Notes under the pieces: model-generated
What the model saw: only the letters and a program-made list of their open reading frames with translations
What the model was told of the DNA's origin: nothing
Database searches by the model: none
DNA from: Alcanivorax sp.
Lineage (GTDB): Bacteria > Pseudomonadota > Gammaproteobacteria > Pseudomonadales > Alcanivoracaceae
NCBI RefSeq assembly: GCF_019431375.1
Contig: NZ_CP080267.1
Span: 2,173,933 to 2,237,932 of the forward strand
Direction: 5' to 3'
DNA: 64,000 nt
In this document: piece after piece, positions 31,237 through 39,206 of the stretch
Position numbering within the stretch: position 1 is the first letter of the stretch
Layout: every line of letters starts with the position of its first letter
Program-made: the position numbers and the translations under genes

Positions 31237-33069
31237 ATGAAAACCGCAGATCCGTTTTCCCTGCCGCGACGTCGTTTCGTGCAGGGCCTGGCGCTGGGTG
31301 CCACCGGCCTGGGGCTGGGGCTGACACCCGCCCAGCTGCTGGCCCGCCAGGGTCATACCGGCGCCCCCACCCTCAGTGGTGACACCTTCCACCTGACCCT
31401 GGGCGGCGCCGACGTCAACATCACCGGCAAGACCCGACCGGCCACCACCATCAACGGCATCGTCCCCGGCCCCACCCTCCGCTGGCGAGAAGGCGACACC
31501 GTCACCCTCAAAGTCACCAACCTGCTGCCGGAAACCAGCTCCATCCACTGGCATGGCCTGCTGCTGCCGTTTGAAATGGATGGCGTGCCCGGGCTGTCAT
31601 TCGATGGCATCAAGCCGGGTGAGACCTTCACCTACCGCTTTCCGGTCAAGCAGAGCGGCACCTACTGGTATCACAGCCATTCCGGCTTTCAGGAGCAGAC
31701 CGGCCTGTACGGCTCCATCATCATTGATCCGAAAACGCCGGAGCCGCACCCGGTGGACCGGGATCAGGTCATCGTATTGTCGGACTGGAGTGACGAGGAC
31801 CCGAACCACATCTTCGCCACCCTGAAAAAACTCAGCCACTACTACAATTTCAACGAGCGCACCGTGTTCGACACCTTGCGCGACTTCCGGGACAAGGGCG
31901 TGATCCAGACCCTCAAGGATCGCCACATGTGGAACACCATGCGCATGAGCGACCGGGATCTGGCCGACGTCACCGGCTACACCTACACCTACCTGATGAA
32001 TGGCCAGAGCCCCAACGGCAACTGGACCTGCCAGTTCAACCCGGGCGAGCGCATCCGCCTGCGCTTTATCAACGCCAGCGCCATGACCTTCTTCGACATC
32101 CGTATTCCCGGCCTGGACATGACCGTGATTGAAATGGACGGCCAACCGGTCAACCCGGTTCCTTTCCATGAAGTGCGCCTGGGGGTGGCAGAAACCCTGG
32201 ACGTGATCGTGGAACCCAAAGCGGACCAGGCCTATACCCTGTTTGCCCAGAGCATCGACCGCAGCGGCTATGCCCGCGGCACCCTGACGCCAAACCCGGC
32301 AATGAAAGCAGCGGTGCCAGAGATGGACCCACCGCCGCTGCTGGGCCATACCGAGATGGGCATGGGCGCCATGAATCACAGCCAGATGGACCATGGGCGG
32401 ATGGACCACAGCATGGCGGGCATGGATCACAGCGAGCACGCCAACACCGTGCCCTTCGCGGTAGACAGCAACAACCCTGACCTGCCGCCCAGAGACAACG
32501 CCACCGACCATGCCGACAGCGAATACGGTCCCGGCGTGGACATGCGCGCCATGGCCCCTGGCGAGATGCTCGCCGACCCGGGTATCGGTCTGCGTGACCG
32601 GGACTGGAAAGTGCTCACCTATGCGGACCTGGAAACCGCTGGCGGGCCACCGGACAGCTTGCACCCGGAACGGGAAATTGTGCTGCACCTGACCGGCAAC
32701 ATGAGCCGCTACATGTGGAGCTTCAACGGCATTCCTTTTGCGGATTCCGTTCCCCTGGAGCTGTATCACAACGAACGGGTACGCATCACCCTGGTCAACG
32801 ACACCATGATGACCCACCCCATCCACCTGCATGGTCTGTGGAGCGATCTGGAAGTGGGCGATGGCAAGCTGCTGCGCAAGCACACCATCACCGTGAAACC
32901 CGGCGAGAAACTCAGCTACCTGGTGCGCGCCGATACGCTGGGCCGCTGGGCCTATCACTGCCATCTGCTCTACCACATGGACGCGGGCATGTTCCGGGAA
33001 GTGCGCGTGGTCAAGGCCAAGGCCGACGGTGACCACTCACACCACGGCGCACACGGGGAGGACGCATGA
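31237..33069 (+). CDS. copA: periplasmic multicopper oxidase, CopA type
   Basis: Oxidises Cu(I) and binds copper in the periplasm. The 610-residue protein starts with a twin-arginine signal (PRRRFVQGLALGATGLGLGL). Copper-site motifs in order: SSIHWHGLLLP (about 99-109), YWYHSHSGFQEQTG (about 144-157), THPIHLHGLWSD (about 527-538) and AYHCHLLYHMDAGMFREVRV near the C-terminus. A Met/His-rich stretch (MGMGAMNHSQMDHGRMDHSM, about 370-389) is a typical CopA extra. It shares a symbol but no relationship with the ATPase at 25698. It overlaps copB by 4 bases and lies under the second CueR-type promoter. Confidence 0.95.
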   Translation: MKTADPFSLPRRRFVQGLALGATGLGLGLTPAQLLARQGHTGAPTLSGDTFHLTLGGADVNITGKTRPATTINGIVPGPTLRWREGDTVTLKVTNLLPETSSIHWHGLLLPFEMDGVPGLSFDGIKPGETFTYRFPVKQSGTYWYHSHSGFQEQTGLYGSIIIDPKTPEPHPVDRDQVIVLSDWSDEDPNHIFATLKKLSHYYNFNERTVFDTLRDFRDKGVIQTLKDRHMWNTMRMSDRDLADVTGYTYTYLMNGQSPNGNWTCQFNPGERIRLRFINASAMTFFDIRIPGLDMTVIEMDGQPVNPVPFHEVRLGVAETLDVIVEPKADQAYTLFAQSIDRSGYARGTLTPNPAMKAAVPEMDPPPLLGHTEMGMGAMNHSQMDHGRMDHSMAGMDHSEHANTVPFAVDSNNPDLPPRDNATDHADSEYGPGVDMRAMAPGEMLADPGIGLRDRDWKVLTYADLETAGGPPDSLHPEREIVLHLTGNMSRYMWSFNGIPFADSVPLELYHNERVRITLVNDTMMTHPIHLHGLWSDLEVGDGKLLRKHTITVKPGEKLSYLVRADTLGRWAYHCHLLYHMDAGMFREVRVVKAKADGDHSHHGAHGEDA

Positions 33070-33803
33070 TGAAAACATCCACTTTGCTACTGTCATCCCT
33101 GGCCGCCATGGCCTGCACCACACCGGCCTGGTCCATGAGCGAACACCCGCCCCGCTTCAGCAAGGTGCTGGTGGATCAGCTTGAGCTGCGTGACAGCGAC
33201 GAGGGCTCGGTACTGGGCTGGGATGCCAGTGCCTGGTACGGCAGCGACCTGAACAAGCTGTACCTGTCCACGGAAGGCGAACGGCTCATGGAGCCGGACC
33301 ACCGTGACGAGGAAGCCGGCACCGAAAGCGCAGAAACCCGCCTGGCCTGGAGCCACGCCTTCGCCCCCTACTGGGACTGGCAACTGGGCTGGCGCAGGGA
33401 CTGGCAGCCCGACGATCCCAACCGGGACTGGGCCAGCCTGGGCATCCAGGGCCTGGCCCCCTACTGGTTCGAGGTCGACGGCCAGCTGTTCCTGGGCGAA
33501 GATGGCCTCAGCGAACTGCGCCTGGAAGCGGAATACGAGCTGATGCTGACCCAGCGTCTGGCGCTGGTGCCGGAAGTGGAAGCCAGCTTTTACGGCAAGG
33601 ACGATAACGAGCTGGGTGTCGGCGACGGTCTGGTCGCCATTGAATCCGGCCTGCGGCTACGCTACGAAATCCGCCGGGAGCTGGCGCCCTACATCGGCGT
33701 GCACTGGGAAAAACAGTACGGCGATACCGCCGACAGAACCCGGGCGGCAGGCGGCGACCCGGAAGAAGCATCGCTGGTAGCAGGGATCTACTTCTGGTTC
33801 TGA
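33066..33803 (+). CDS. copB: outer-membrane copper resistance protein CopB
   Basis: A 245-residue protein with signal peptide (TSTLLLSSLAAMACTTPAWS) and a barrel domain containing VLVDQLELRDSDEGSVLGWD, AWYGSDLNKLYLSTEGERL and a terminal aromatic (GIYFWF). It is shorter than Pseudomonas CopB because the Met/His-rich N-terminal repeat region is missing; only the barrel part is present. A second ATG at 33069 is equally possible. The start overlaps the copA stop, so the pair is co-translated. Confidence 0.88.
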   Translation: MMKTSTLLLSSLAAMACTTPAWSMSEHPPRFSKVLVDQLELRDSDEGSVLGWDASAWYGSDLNKLYLSTEGERLMEPDHRDEEAGTESAETRLAWSHAFAPYWDWQLGWRRDWQPDDPNRDWASLGIQGLAPYWFEVDGQLFLGEDGLSELRLEAEYELMLTQRLALVPEVEASFYGKDDNELGVGDGLVAIESGLRLRYEIRRELAPYIGVHWEKQYGDTADRTRAAGGDPEEASLVAGIYFWF

Positions 33804-33864
33804 GCCGGGCGGCGTCATCCACGGCGCCGCCTTGTACGCTTTTCCTTCTCCACGGGAGACAGCC

Positions 33865-34419
33865 ATGAAAACCGTTCTACTGACCCTGCTTGGTGTGGTC
33901 CTGCTGGCTACAGCGGGAGCAGCAGTGCTGATCGCATCCGGCGCCTATAACTTTGCCGCGGACAGTCCCCACTGGCGGCTCACCGAGAGCCTGATCGGAG
34001 CTGCCAGGCACCGCTCCATCGACCAACGCGCCAGCCGGATTACGGTGCCGGATGACCTGGACGCCGCGGAACGTATTCGCAATGGGGCCAGGCACTATCA
34101 ACCCATGTGTTCCGGCTGCCATCTGGCACCGGGCATGGAGAATACCGAGCTACGCGCAGGCCTCTATCCACAACCTCCGGTGCTCAACGAGCATGGCATC
34201 CACGACCCGGCCAGCGCCTTCTGGACCATCAAGCACGGCATCAAGATGAGCGGCATGCCGGCCTGGGGCACCAGTCATGACGATGAATCCCTGTGGGATA
34301 TGGTGGCTCTGCTGCAAGCCATGCCGGAGATGACCGAAGCCGAATGGAAACGGCTCAGCGGAGCGGAAACGGAAAGTGCAGGGAAGACAGGGCATGAGCA
34401 CCATGACCATGCTCATTAA
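33865..34419 (+). CDS. c-type cytochrome, membrane-anchored
   Basis: A 184-residue protein with an N-terminal helix (VLLTLLGVVLLATAGAAVLI) and one heme-c site, CSGCH at residues 82-86 (MCSGCHLAPGMENTELRAG). The likely axial Met is in GIKMSGMPAWGTSHDDESLW. The end is His-rich (HEHHDHAH), matching its copper neighbours. It follows copB after 61 bases with CGGGAGA before the ATG, and may pass electrons from the copper oxidase or another periplasmic enzyme (inference). Its stop codon TAA (34417-34419) is part of the inverted end of a MITE-like element. Confidence 0.8.
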   Translation: MKTVLLTLLGVVLLATAGAAVLIASGAYNFAADSPHWRLTESLIGAARHRSIDQRASRITVPDDLDAAERIRNGARHYQPMCSGCHLAPGMENTELRAGLYPQPPVLNEHGIHDPASAFWTIKHGIKMSGMPAWGTSHDDESLWDMVALLQAMPEMTEAEWKRLSGAETESAGKTGHEHHDHAH

Positions 34420-34687
34420 CAGGCTGTTGAAAAGCCCCTTGCATGCTCAGTCTTCCAGGCTGGTTCGCAATCCAGGCGCGCTTTTGATGGCATGCTGGTT
34501 GCCTGTCGAAAAAGCGCAACAACGAGTGCGGGCCAGCCTGGAAGACCCGGAGGGCGAGGCCTGAAGGGCACATCTGCTGCGCTTTGCCGCTAGGAAAGGG
34601 AACCACCCTGTCCGTCGCGACAAAACACAACAGCTGCACCCTTCAGGCCACGCTGAGCACGCAAGGGGCTTTTCAACAGCCTGTTAA
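34416..34687. mobile_element. MITE-like element with perfect 27-bp inverted ends
   Basis: The left end TTAACAGGCTGTTGAAAAGC... (34416-34442) is exactly complementary to the right end (34661-34687); after one mismatch the pairing goes on (TGCTCAG/CTGAGCA). Internal inverted pairs (TTCCAGGCTGG/CCAGCCTGGAA and GGCCTGAAGGG/CCCTTCAGGCC) add further arms. The 272 bases hold no gene. The ends contain TTAA, and the left one provides the cytochrome stop codon. With the small repeat after it, this element fills the gene-free stretch up to 34817. Confidence 0.85.
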
Positions 34688-34765
34688 GGCAACAGCCCGG
34701 CAGAGCCTTCACTGGAGGAAGGAATCCACTCCCTGGTTCTGAAAAGCCAGTGGTCGATCTTGCGC

Positions 34766-34797
34766 AGGGTGCACTGAGCCTAAGGCGATGCACCCTA
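34766..34797. repeat. small hairpin repeat, AGGGTGCA arms
   Basis: AGGGTGCACTGAGCCTAAGG followed by CGATGCACCCT: a near copy of the hairpin at 3383-3420 with an 8-bp stem. It lies just before the stop of the minus-strand carbonic anhydrase gene. Confidence 0.6.
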
Positions 34798-34817
34798 CAG
34801 GGATCCTTGCAGACACC

Positions 34818-35465
34818 TTATGCCGAGGAGTTATCGTATTCCTCGTTTTCCAGCGTCCGGAGTTCCCGGTTGTTCTGAATCTGGAGATCCAGATCCCGCA
34901 AACGACCGTCACCGATGCCGTAGATCCAGCCATGGACAGTGAGAGGCTGATCGCGGCGCCAGGCTTCCTGGACCACGGTGGTATTGGAGACATTGATCAC
35001 CTGACGGGCCACGTTCAGCTCGCACATGCGATCCAGCTGGGCCTTGTCATCCGGGAGCTTGACCAGGTGCTTGCGGTTGCGCAGATAGAGCTCGCGCACC
35101 TGGCGCAGCCAGTTATCGATCAGACCATGGGGCACGTCTTCCATGGACGCCTTCACCCCACCGCAACCGTAGTGCCCCACCACCATGATGTGCTTCACCT
35201 TGAGCACATCCACGGCGAACTGCAGCACCGACAACAGGTTCAGGTCGGTGTGATTCACCAGGTTGGCCACATTGCGATGCACGAACAACTCACCGGGCAT
35301 CAGCCCCACCACCTCATTGGCAGGCACACGGGAGTCTGCGCAGCCGATCCACAGATACTGCGGGCTCTGCTGCTCACCCAGGGCCTTGAAAAAGCCCGGG
35401 TGCTCCTTCTCGATGTCATGACGCCACTGCTCGTTGTTGGTAAAGAGTTCAGGAAGGGATTTCAT
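34818..35465 (-). CDS. can: beta-carbonic anhydrase
   Basis: Interconverts CO2 and bicarbonate in the cytoplasm using zinc. The zinc ligands fall at the same positions as in E. coli Can: Cys42, Asp44 and Arg46 in WIGCADSRVPANEVVGL, His98 and Cys101 in VVGHYGCGGVKASMED. The 215-residue length and the VHGWIYGIGDGRLRDLDL strand near the C-terminus also fit. Asp44 with Arg46 suggests the type II (pH-switched) form. Single gene on the minus strand. Confidence 0.96.
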   Translation of the reverse strand: MKSLPELFTNNEQWRHDIEKEHPGFFKALGEQQSPQYLWIGCADSRVPANEVVGLMPGELFVHRNVANLVNHTDLNLLSVLQFAVDVLKVKHIMVVGHYGCGGVKASMEDVPHGLIDNWLRQVRELYLRNRKHLVKLPDDKAQLDRMCELNVARQVINVSNTTVVQEAWRRDQPLTVHGWIYGIGDGRLRDLDLQIQNNRELRTLENEEYDNSSA

Positions 35466-35515
35466 GGTCGCTCGCTACATTCATTTACTGGAGGCCGGAT
35501 GTTTGACGCCCGACG

Positions 35516-36529
35516 TTAACCACCGGTCATATTCATGAACCGTACCAGTTGCTCACCCGGGGCCAGATTGAAGTCGTGCCGTTCCGGTTTGATGGCCATG
35601 GCATCAATAATTGCCTGACGTAGGGGGGCATCATCCGTGGGGTGCGCCCGCAATACTGCCCGCAGGTCCACACTGTGCTCGTGCCCCAGGCACAGAAGCA
35701 TACGGCCCTCGGCAGTAATTCGCACCCGATTACACAAATGGCAAAAGTTTTGTGAGTGGGGAGAGATAAAGCCGATGCGGCTGTCACTGCCCGGCACCTG
35801 CCAGTAACGGGATGGCCCGCCAGTTTTTTCCGCCATGGGCACCAGGGTCAGACGCTCGGAGAGCTGATCTCGCAGTTCCTCGGAGGACACAAACTCCAGG
35901 GCTCGGTCATGTTCGCTGATGGCTCCCAGGGGCATTTCCTCGATAAAGGAGATATCCAGCCCCTTTTCCAGGGCGAAATCCACCAGCGCCGGCACCTCGT
36001 CCTGATTGCGCCCGCGCAGGATCACGCTGTTCAGCTTGATGCGGCGGAAACCGGCCCGGCGGGCCGCCTCGATGCCGTCCAGCACCTTGTTCAGGTCACC
36101 GGTGCGGGTCAGCGCCCGGAAGCGTTGCGGGTCCAGGGAATCCAGGCTGATATTGAGTCGAGCCAACCCACCGGCCTTCAGATCATCGGCAAAACGGCCC
36201 AGGCCGGCGCCATTGGTGGTCATATTCAGTTCATCCAGCCCCTCAAGCGCACCAAGATTGTGCACCAGATGCGCCACATCACGGCGCACCAGAGGTTCGC
36301 CGCCGGTCAACCGGATCCGCCGCACACCCAGCTCCACCAGTACCCGGCCCAGCCGCCCCATCTCCTCCAGGGTCAGCACCTGGGCCCGGGGCACAAAGGT
36401 CATATCCTCCGCCATGCAGTACACACAGCGGAAATCACAGCGGTCCGTCACCGACAGGCGCACATAGTCGATGGTACGGCCGAAACGGTCCTGCAGGGCG
36501 GATTGGGCGGTGGCGCGGGTCACAGTCAT
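35516..36529 (-). CDS. moaA: GTP 3',8-cyclase MoaA
   Basis: First step of molybdenum cofactor synthesis, a radical SAM reaction on GTP. The 337-residue protein has the N-terminal cluster C31-x3-C35-x2-C38 (TDRCDFRCVYCMAED), the C-terminal cluster in FCHLCNRVRITAEGRMLLCLG (quoted here by its parts FCHLCNRVRIT and MLLCLG) and the terminal Gly-Gly needed for activity. RIRLTGGEPLVRRDV lies between. moaB and moeA are in the same window at 51826-53570 but not adjacent. Confidence 0.95.
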   Translation of the reverse strand: MTVTRATAQSALQDRFGRTIDYVRLSVTDRCDFRCVYCMAEDMTFVPRAQVLTLEEMGRLGRVLVELGVRRIRLTGGEPLVRRDVAHLVHNLGALEGLDELNMTTNGAGLGRFADDLKAGGLARLNISLDSLDPQRFRALTRTGDLNKVLDGIEAARRAGFRRIKLNSVILRGRNQDEVPALVDFALEKGLDISFIEEMPLGAISEHDRALEFVSSEELRDQLSERLTLVPMAEKTGGPSRYWQVPGSDSRIGFISPHSQNFCHLCNRVRITAEGRMLLCLGHEHSVDLRAVLRAHPTDDAPLRQAIIDAMAIKPERHDFNLAPGEQLVRFMNMTGG

Positions 36530-36681
36530 GGCCCTACTGTAGCAAATGGCAGGCCAGCCAGCGCGGCAACGCCTGTCGGCCCGCCCGGGGCCCGGTTGGT
36601 CATGGCGGCTGGGGTATTGTTAGAATGTGCGCCTGACTGAATGCCACGCATTCCGAATTCATCCACCCCAAAAGGGTTTCC

Positions 36682-37170
36682 ATGCAAATTTCTGAAAACA
36701 CCGTAGTGTCCATTCACTACACTCTCACCAACAACGCCGGCGAGACCATCGATTCCTCTATCCAGCGTGGCGAGCCCCTGGCCTACCTGCACGGCGCGGG
36801 CAACATTATCCCCGGCCTGGAAAAAGCCCTGGTGGGCAAGGCCGCCGGCGACAAGCTGGACGTGACCGTCACCCCGGAAGAAGGCTATGGCGAGCGCCAC
36901 GAGCAGTTGATCCAGCAAGTGCCGAAAACCGCTTTCGAAGGCAACGAAGAGAATCTGCAGCCGGGCATGCAGTTCCAGGCCCAGACCGAAGCCGGTCCGC
37001 GCATCTTCACCATCACCGCTGTGGAAGGTGAGGAAGTGACTGTTGATGGCAACCACCCGCTGGCAGGCGAAACACTGAACTTCGCCGTGGAAGTCACCGA
37101 AGTGCGTGAAGCGTCCGACGAAGAGAAAGAACACGGCCACGTACATGGTCCGGAAGGTCACGACCATTAA
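36682..37170 (+). CDS. slyD: FKBP-type peptidyl-prolyl isomerase SlyD-like
   Basis: A cytoplasmic prolyl isomerase and chaperone; some members deliver nickel. The 162-residue protein shows the SlyD layout: VVSIHYTLTNNAGETIDSS, YLHGAGNIIPGLEKALVGKA (FKBP core), an IF chaperone insert (about 70-125), then FAVEVTEVREAS and a short His-rich tail (EHGHVHGPEGHDH) that can bind metal. The tail is shorter than in E. coli SlyD. A terminator follows after 15 bases. Confidence 0.92.
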   Translation: MQISENTVVSIHYTLTNNAGETIDSSIQRGEPLAYLHGAGNIIPGLEKALVGKAAGDKLDVTVTPEEGYGERHEQLIQQVPKTAFEGNEENLQPGMQFQAQTEAGPRIFTITAVEGEEVTVDGNHPLAGETLNFAVEVTEVREASDEEKEHGHVHGPEGHDH

Positions 37171-37185
37171 GGTCTTTCCCTCCAG

Positions 37186-37212
37186 AAAAAAGGCGCCATT
37201 GGCGCCTTTTTT
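37186..37212 (+). terminator. Rho-independent terminator after slyD
   Basis: AAAAAAGGCGCC, ATT, GGCGCCTTTTTT: a 6-bp GC-rich stem extended by A/T pairs. The 262-base gap to the next gene is AT-richer from 37300 and probably holds the promoter of the solute-binding protein gene; no specific motif is claimed. Confidence 0.9.
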
Positions 37213-37432
37213 ATTTACCCCTTAATAGACCCGAAACCTGTGCGATAGTGAACGCAGAGTGAATCCCGCACCCTTTTCCTCCTCCTTTTTTATCCGAATG
37301 ACAGCCTCACCCGACTTACTTCTGCTTCTTGTTGTCGATTATGCCGATTTTTGTAAAGCCTTATTGAATGTATCCTCGACAGCCCAATAGGATCGATGCT
37401 CTTTGATAGTTTTGTTTTTATGGGAGAGCATC

Positions 37433-38440
37433 ATGCGCTACATAACGATATTAATTCTTTCCGCTTTGCTTTCGAGTATATCCCTGTCTGCTCACGCACT
37501 GGAAAAACGAAAATTCTGTGTTTTCGATATCATCGGCGCCAACGGTGACATCTATAACATCATGAAGGACTACAAAACCGCCGCGGTTGCATGGGGCGTG
37601 GATGTGGAGCTCAAACCCTTCACCGATGAAAAAATCGCCGCTGAAGATCTGAAAGCCGGCCAATGTGACGCAGCGGTTCTCACCGGTATTCGTGGCCGTC
37701 AGTTCAACAGTTTCACCGGCAGCATGGACTCCATTGGCGCCATCCCCAGCTATGAAGCGATGAAGACCGTAATTTCCGTCATTGCCAGCGACACACCGTC
37801 CATCAACAAGCAACTGGTATCCGGCCCCTATGAAGTTGGCGGCGTGGTTCCCATGGGCGCGGCATTTCTTTTCCTGAAAGATCAGGAGATCGACACAGTC
37901 GAAGAACTGTCCGGAAAATCCATCGCCGTACTTGAATATGACAGTGCCCAGGCAAACATGGCCTCCCGCGTGGGGATGTCACCGGTCATGTCCGACATCA
38001 CCAACTTCTCCACCCGCTTCAACAATGGTTCCGTGGATATCTGTTTCGCGCCCATCATGGGCTTCTCTGCCCTGGAACTGTACAAGGGCATGGCTCCCGA
38101 TGGCGGCATTCTCGATTATGTACTGGGCCAGCTCAGCGCCCAGATCATTCTCAAGAAAGACCGGTTCCCCGCGGAGTATGCCCAGCAGTCCCGCGAATTC
38201 ATGTATGGGCAATTTGATCGCGCCATGCGATTGATTGATAACGCCAGTAGCGAAGTGGATAAAAAATGGTGGATCCGTATCCCCGATTCGGACAAGTTGC
38301 GTTACGACGAAATGATGCGTGAGGCACGTATCTCACTGACTCAGGACGGAGTCTACGACAAGTCGATGATGGGACTGCTCAGAAAGGTGCGTTGCAAGCT
38401 GGAGCCGTCACGGGCGGAATGCGTCAACCCCATGGAATAA
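37433..38440 (+). CDS. putative periplasmic solute-binding protein
   Basis: A 335-residue secreted protein: signal peptide MRYITILILSALLSSISLSA, then a mature part beginning KRKFCVFDIIGANGDIYNIM. TDEKIAAEDLKAGQCDAAVL, the hydrophobic VVPMGAAFLFLKDQE and TVEELSGKSIAVLEYDSAQA give the two-lobe pattern of TRAP/TAXI-type binding proteins. I recall such proteins (labelled putative solute-binding protein or DUF6091) in Alcanivorax and Marinobacter. The ligand is unknown. No TRAP or ABC membrane genes are next to it. The start at 37433 follows GGGAGAGC; a strong terminator follows the stop. Confidence 0.7.
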   Translation: MRYITILILSALLSSISLSAHALEKRKFCVFDIIGANGDIYNIMKDYKTAAVAWGVDVELKPFTDEKIAAEDLKAGQCDAAVLTGIRGRQFNSFTGSMDSIGAIPSYEAMKTVISVIASDTPSINKQLVSGPYEVGGVVPMGAAFLFLKDQEIDTVEELSGKSIAVLEYDSAQANMASRVGMSPVMSDITNFSTRFNNGSVDICFAPIMGFSALELYKGMAPDGGILDYVLGQLSAQIILKKDRFPAEYAQQSREFMYGQFDRAMRLIDNASSEVDKKWWIRIPDSDKLRYDEMMREARISLTQDGVYDKSMMGLLRKVRCKLEPSRAECVNPME

Positions 38441-38446
38441 TATTAC

Positions 38447-38472
38447 AAGGGCCGGTCTTCGCCGGCCCTTTC
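38447..38472 (+). terminator. Rho-independent terminator
   Basis: AAGGGCCGG, TCTTCG, CCGGCCCTTTC: a 9-bp GC-rich stem straight after the solute-binding protein gene. The T-run is short (TTTCTTC). Confidence 0.85.
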
Positions 38473-38502
38473 TTCATTCTGGCAAACGTCACATCAAAAG
38501 CC

Positions 38503-39159
38503 TCAAGGCCTGACCCCTGAAAACAGGGCCATGCACCCTTCCACCTGAACGTCCACCTTATCCAACCGGCTTTCCAGTGCCTGCTTCAGACTCGCCAGTG
38601 AATCATTCTGATTGGAAAAGATACCCTTGCGGTTGTACACCGCCATCAATCCTCTGGCGGCAATATTACGGGGCACATCGCCCTGCAGAATCGTGGCACC
38701 AAATACCCGGGCACCTGGAGTCAGCAACGGCAGCAGGTGGTCAAAAGCGTGCGCTTTCTCCGCCATGGTTCCAGGCAGGCAATGCAACAGCAGGTTCATG
38801 CCGAGCGAATCGAATTTGCCGCCCTGATAGTCGATGGGTTCCAGCACATTACGTTGCAGCGTTTCCGGCTGATAGCGGCTAATACGCTGAGCGCAATAGT
38901 CGAGGCTATTAGGATTCAGATCCATCAGTGCCACCCGCGGACTCGGCGAGGGGAAGGTCACCTTGTCCAGAAAGTAGCCACTGCCCACGCCCACATCCAG
39001 ATGGTTGTCACTGATCTGTTGTTGATAATGCGCCAGCAGGGTGGACGCAGGACAGCGCCATAACCAGCGGCAGGACAGGCCGAGCACGGCCCTGTCATAA
39101 AGGGTGAGAACGAAAGGACTGTAAACAGCCTGGCCAGCGTGGGCATCATCCTTGTGCAT
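38503..39159 (-). CDS. class I SAM-dependent methyltransferase
   Basis: A 218-residue methyltransferase with the SAM motif LDVGVGSGYFLDKVTFP (about 54-70), ALMDLNPNSLDYCAQRISRY (motif II), LGMNLLLHCLPGTMAEKAHA and TPGARVFGATILQGDV. It lacks a recognisable substrate domain. Related proteins are annotated as methyltransferase type 12; no function is known to me. A single gene upstream of cobQ on the same strand, with 47 bases between it and the cobQ end. Confidence 0.75.
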   Translation of the reverse strand: MHKDDAHAGQAVYSPFVLTLYDRAVLGLSCRWLWRCPASTLLAHYQQQISDNHLDVGVGSGYFLDKVTFPSPSPRVALMDLNPNSLDYCAQRISRYQPETLQRNVLEPIDYQGGKFDSLGMNLLLHCLPGTMAEKAHAFDHLLPLLTPGARVFGATILQGDVPRNIAARGLMAVYNRKGIFSNQNDSLASLKQALESRLDKVDVQVEGCMALFSGVRP

Positions 39160-39206
39160 GGTTTTCTCTCTTTGTGTAGAAAGAAAAACACTCTAGCAGG
39201 CCAGCG

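Noticed and set aside
31597..33036. Open frame of 479 codons on the minus strand opposite the multicopper oxidase gene
   Set aside because: Antisense shadow of CopA with no recognisable domain.
34420..34687. Remnant of a transposase gene inside the inverted-repeat element
   Set aside because: No frame longer than about 60 codons and no DDE motif; structure fits a non-coding MITE.
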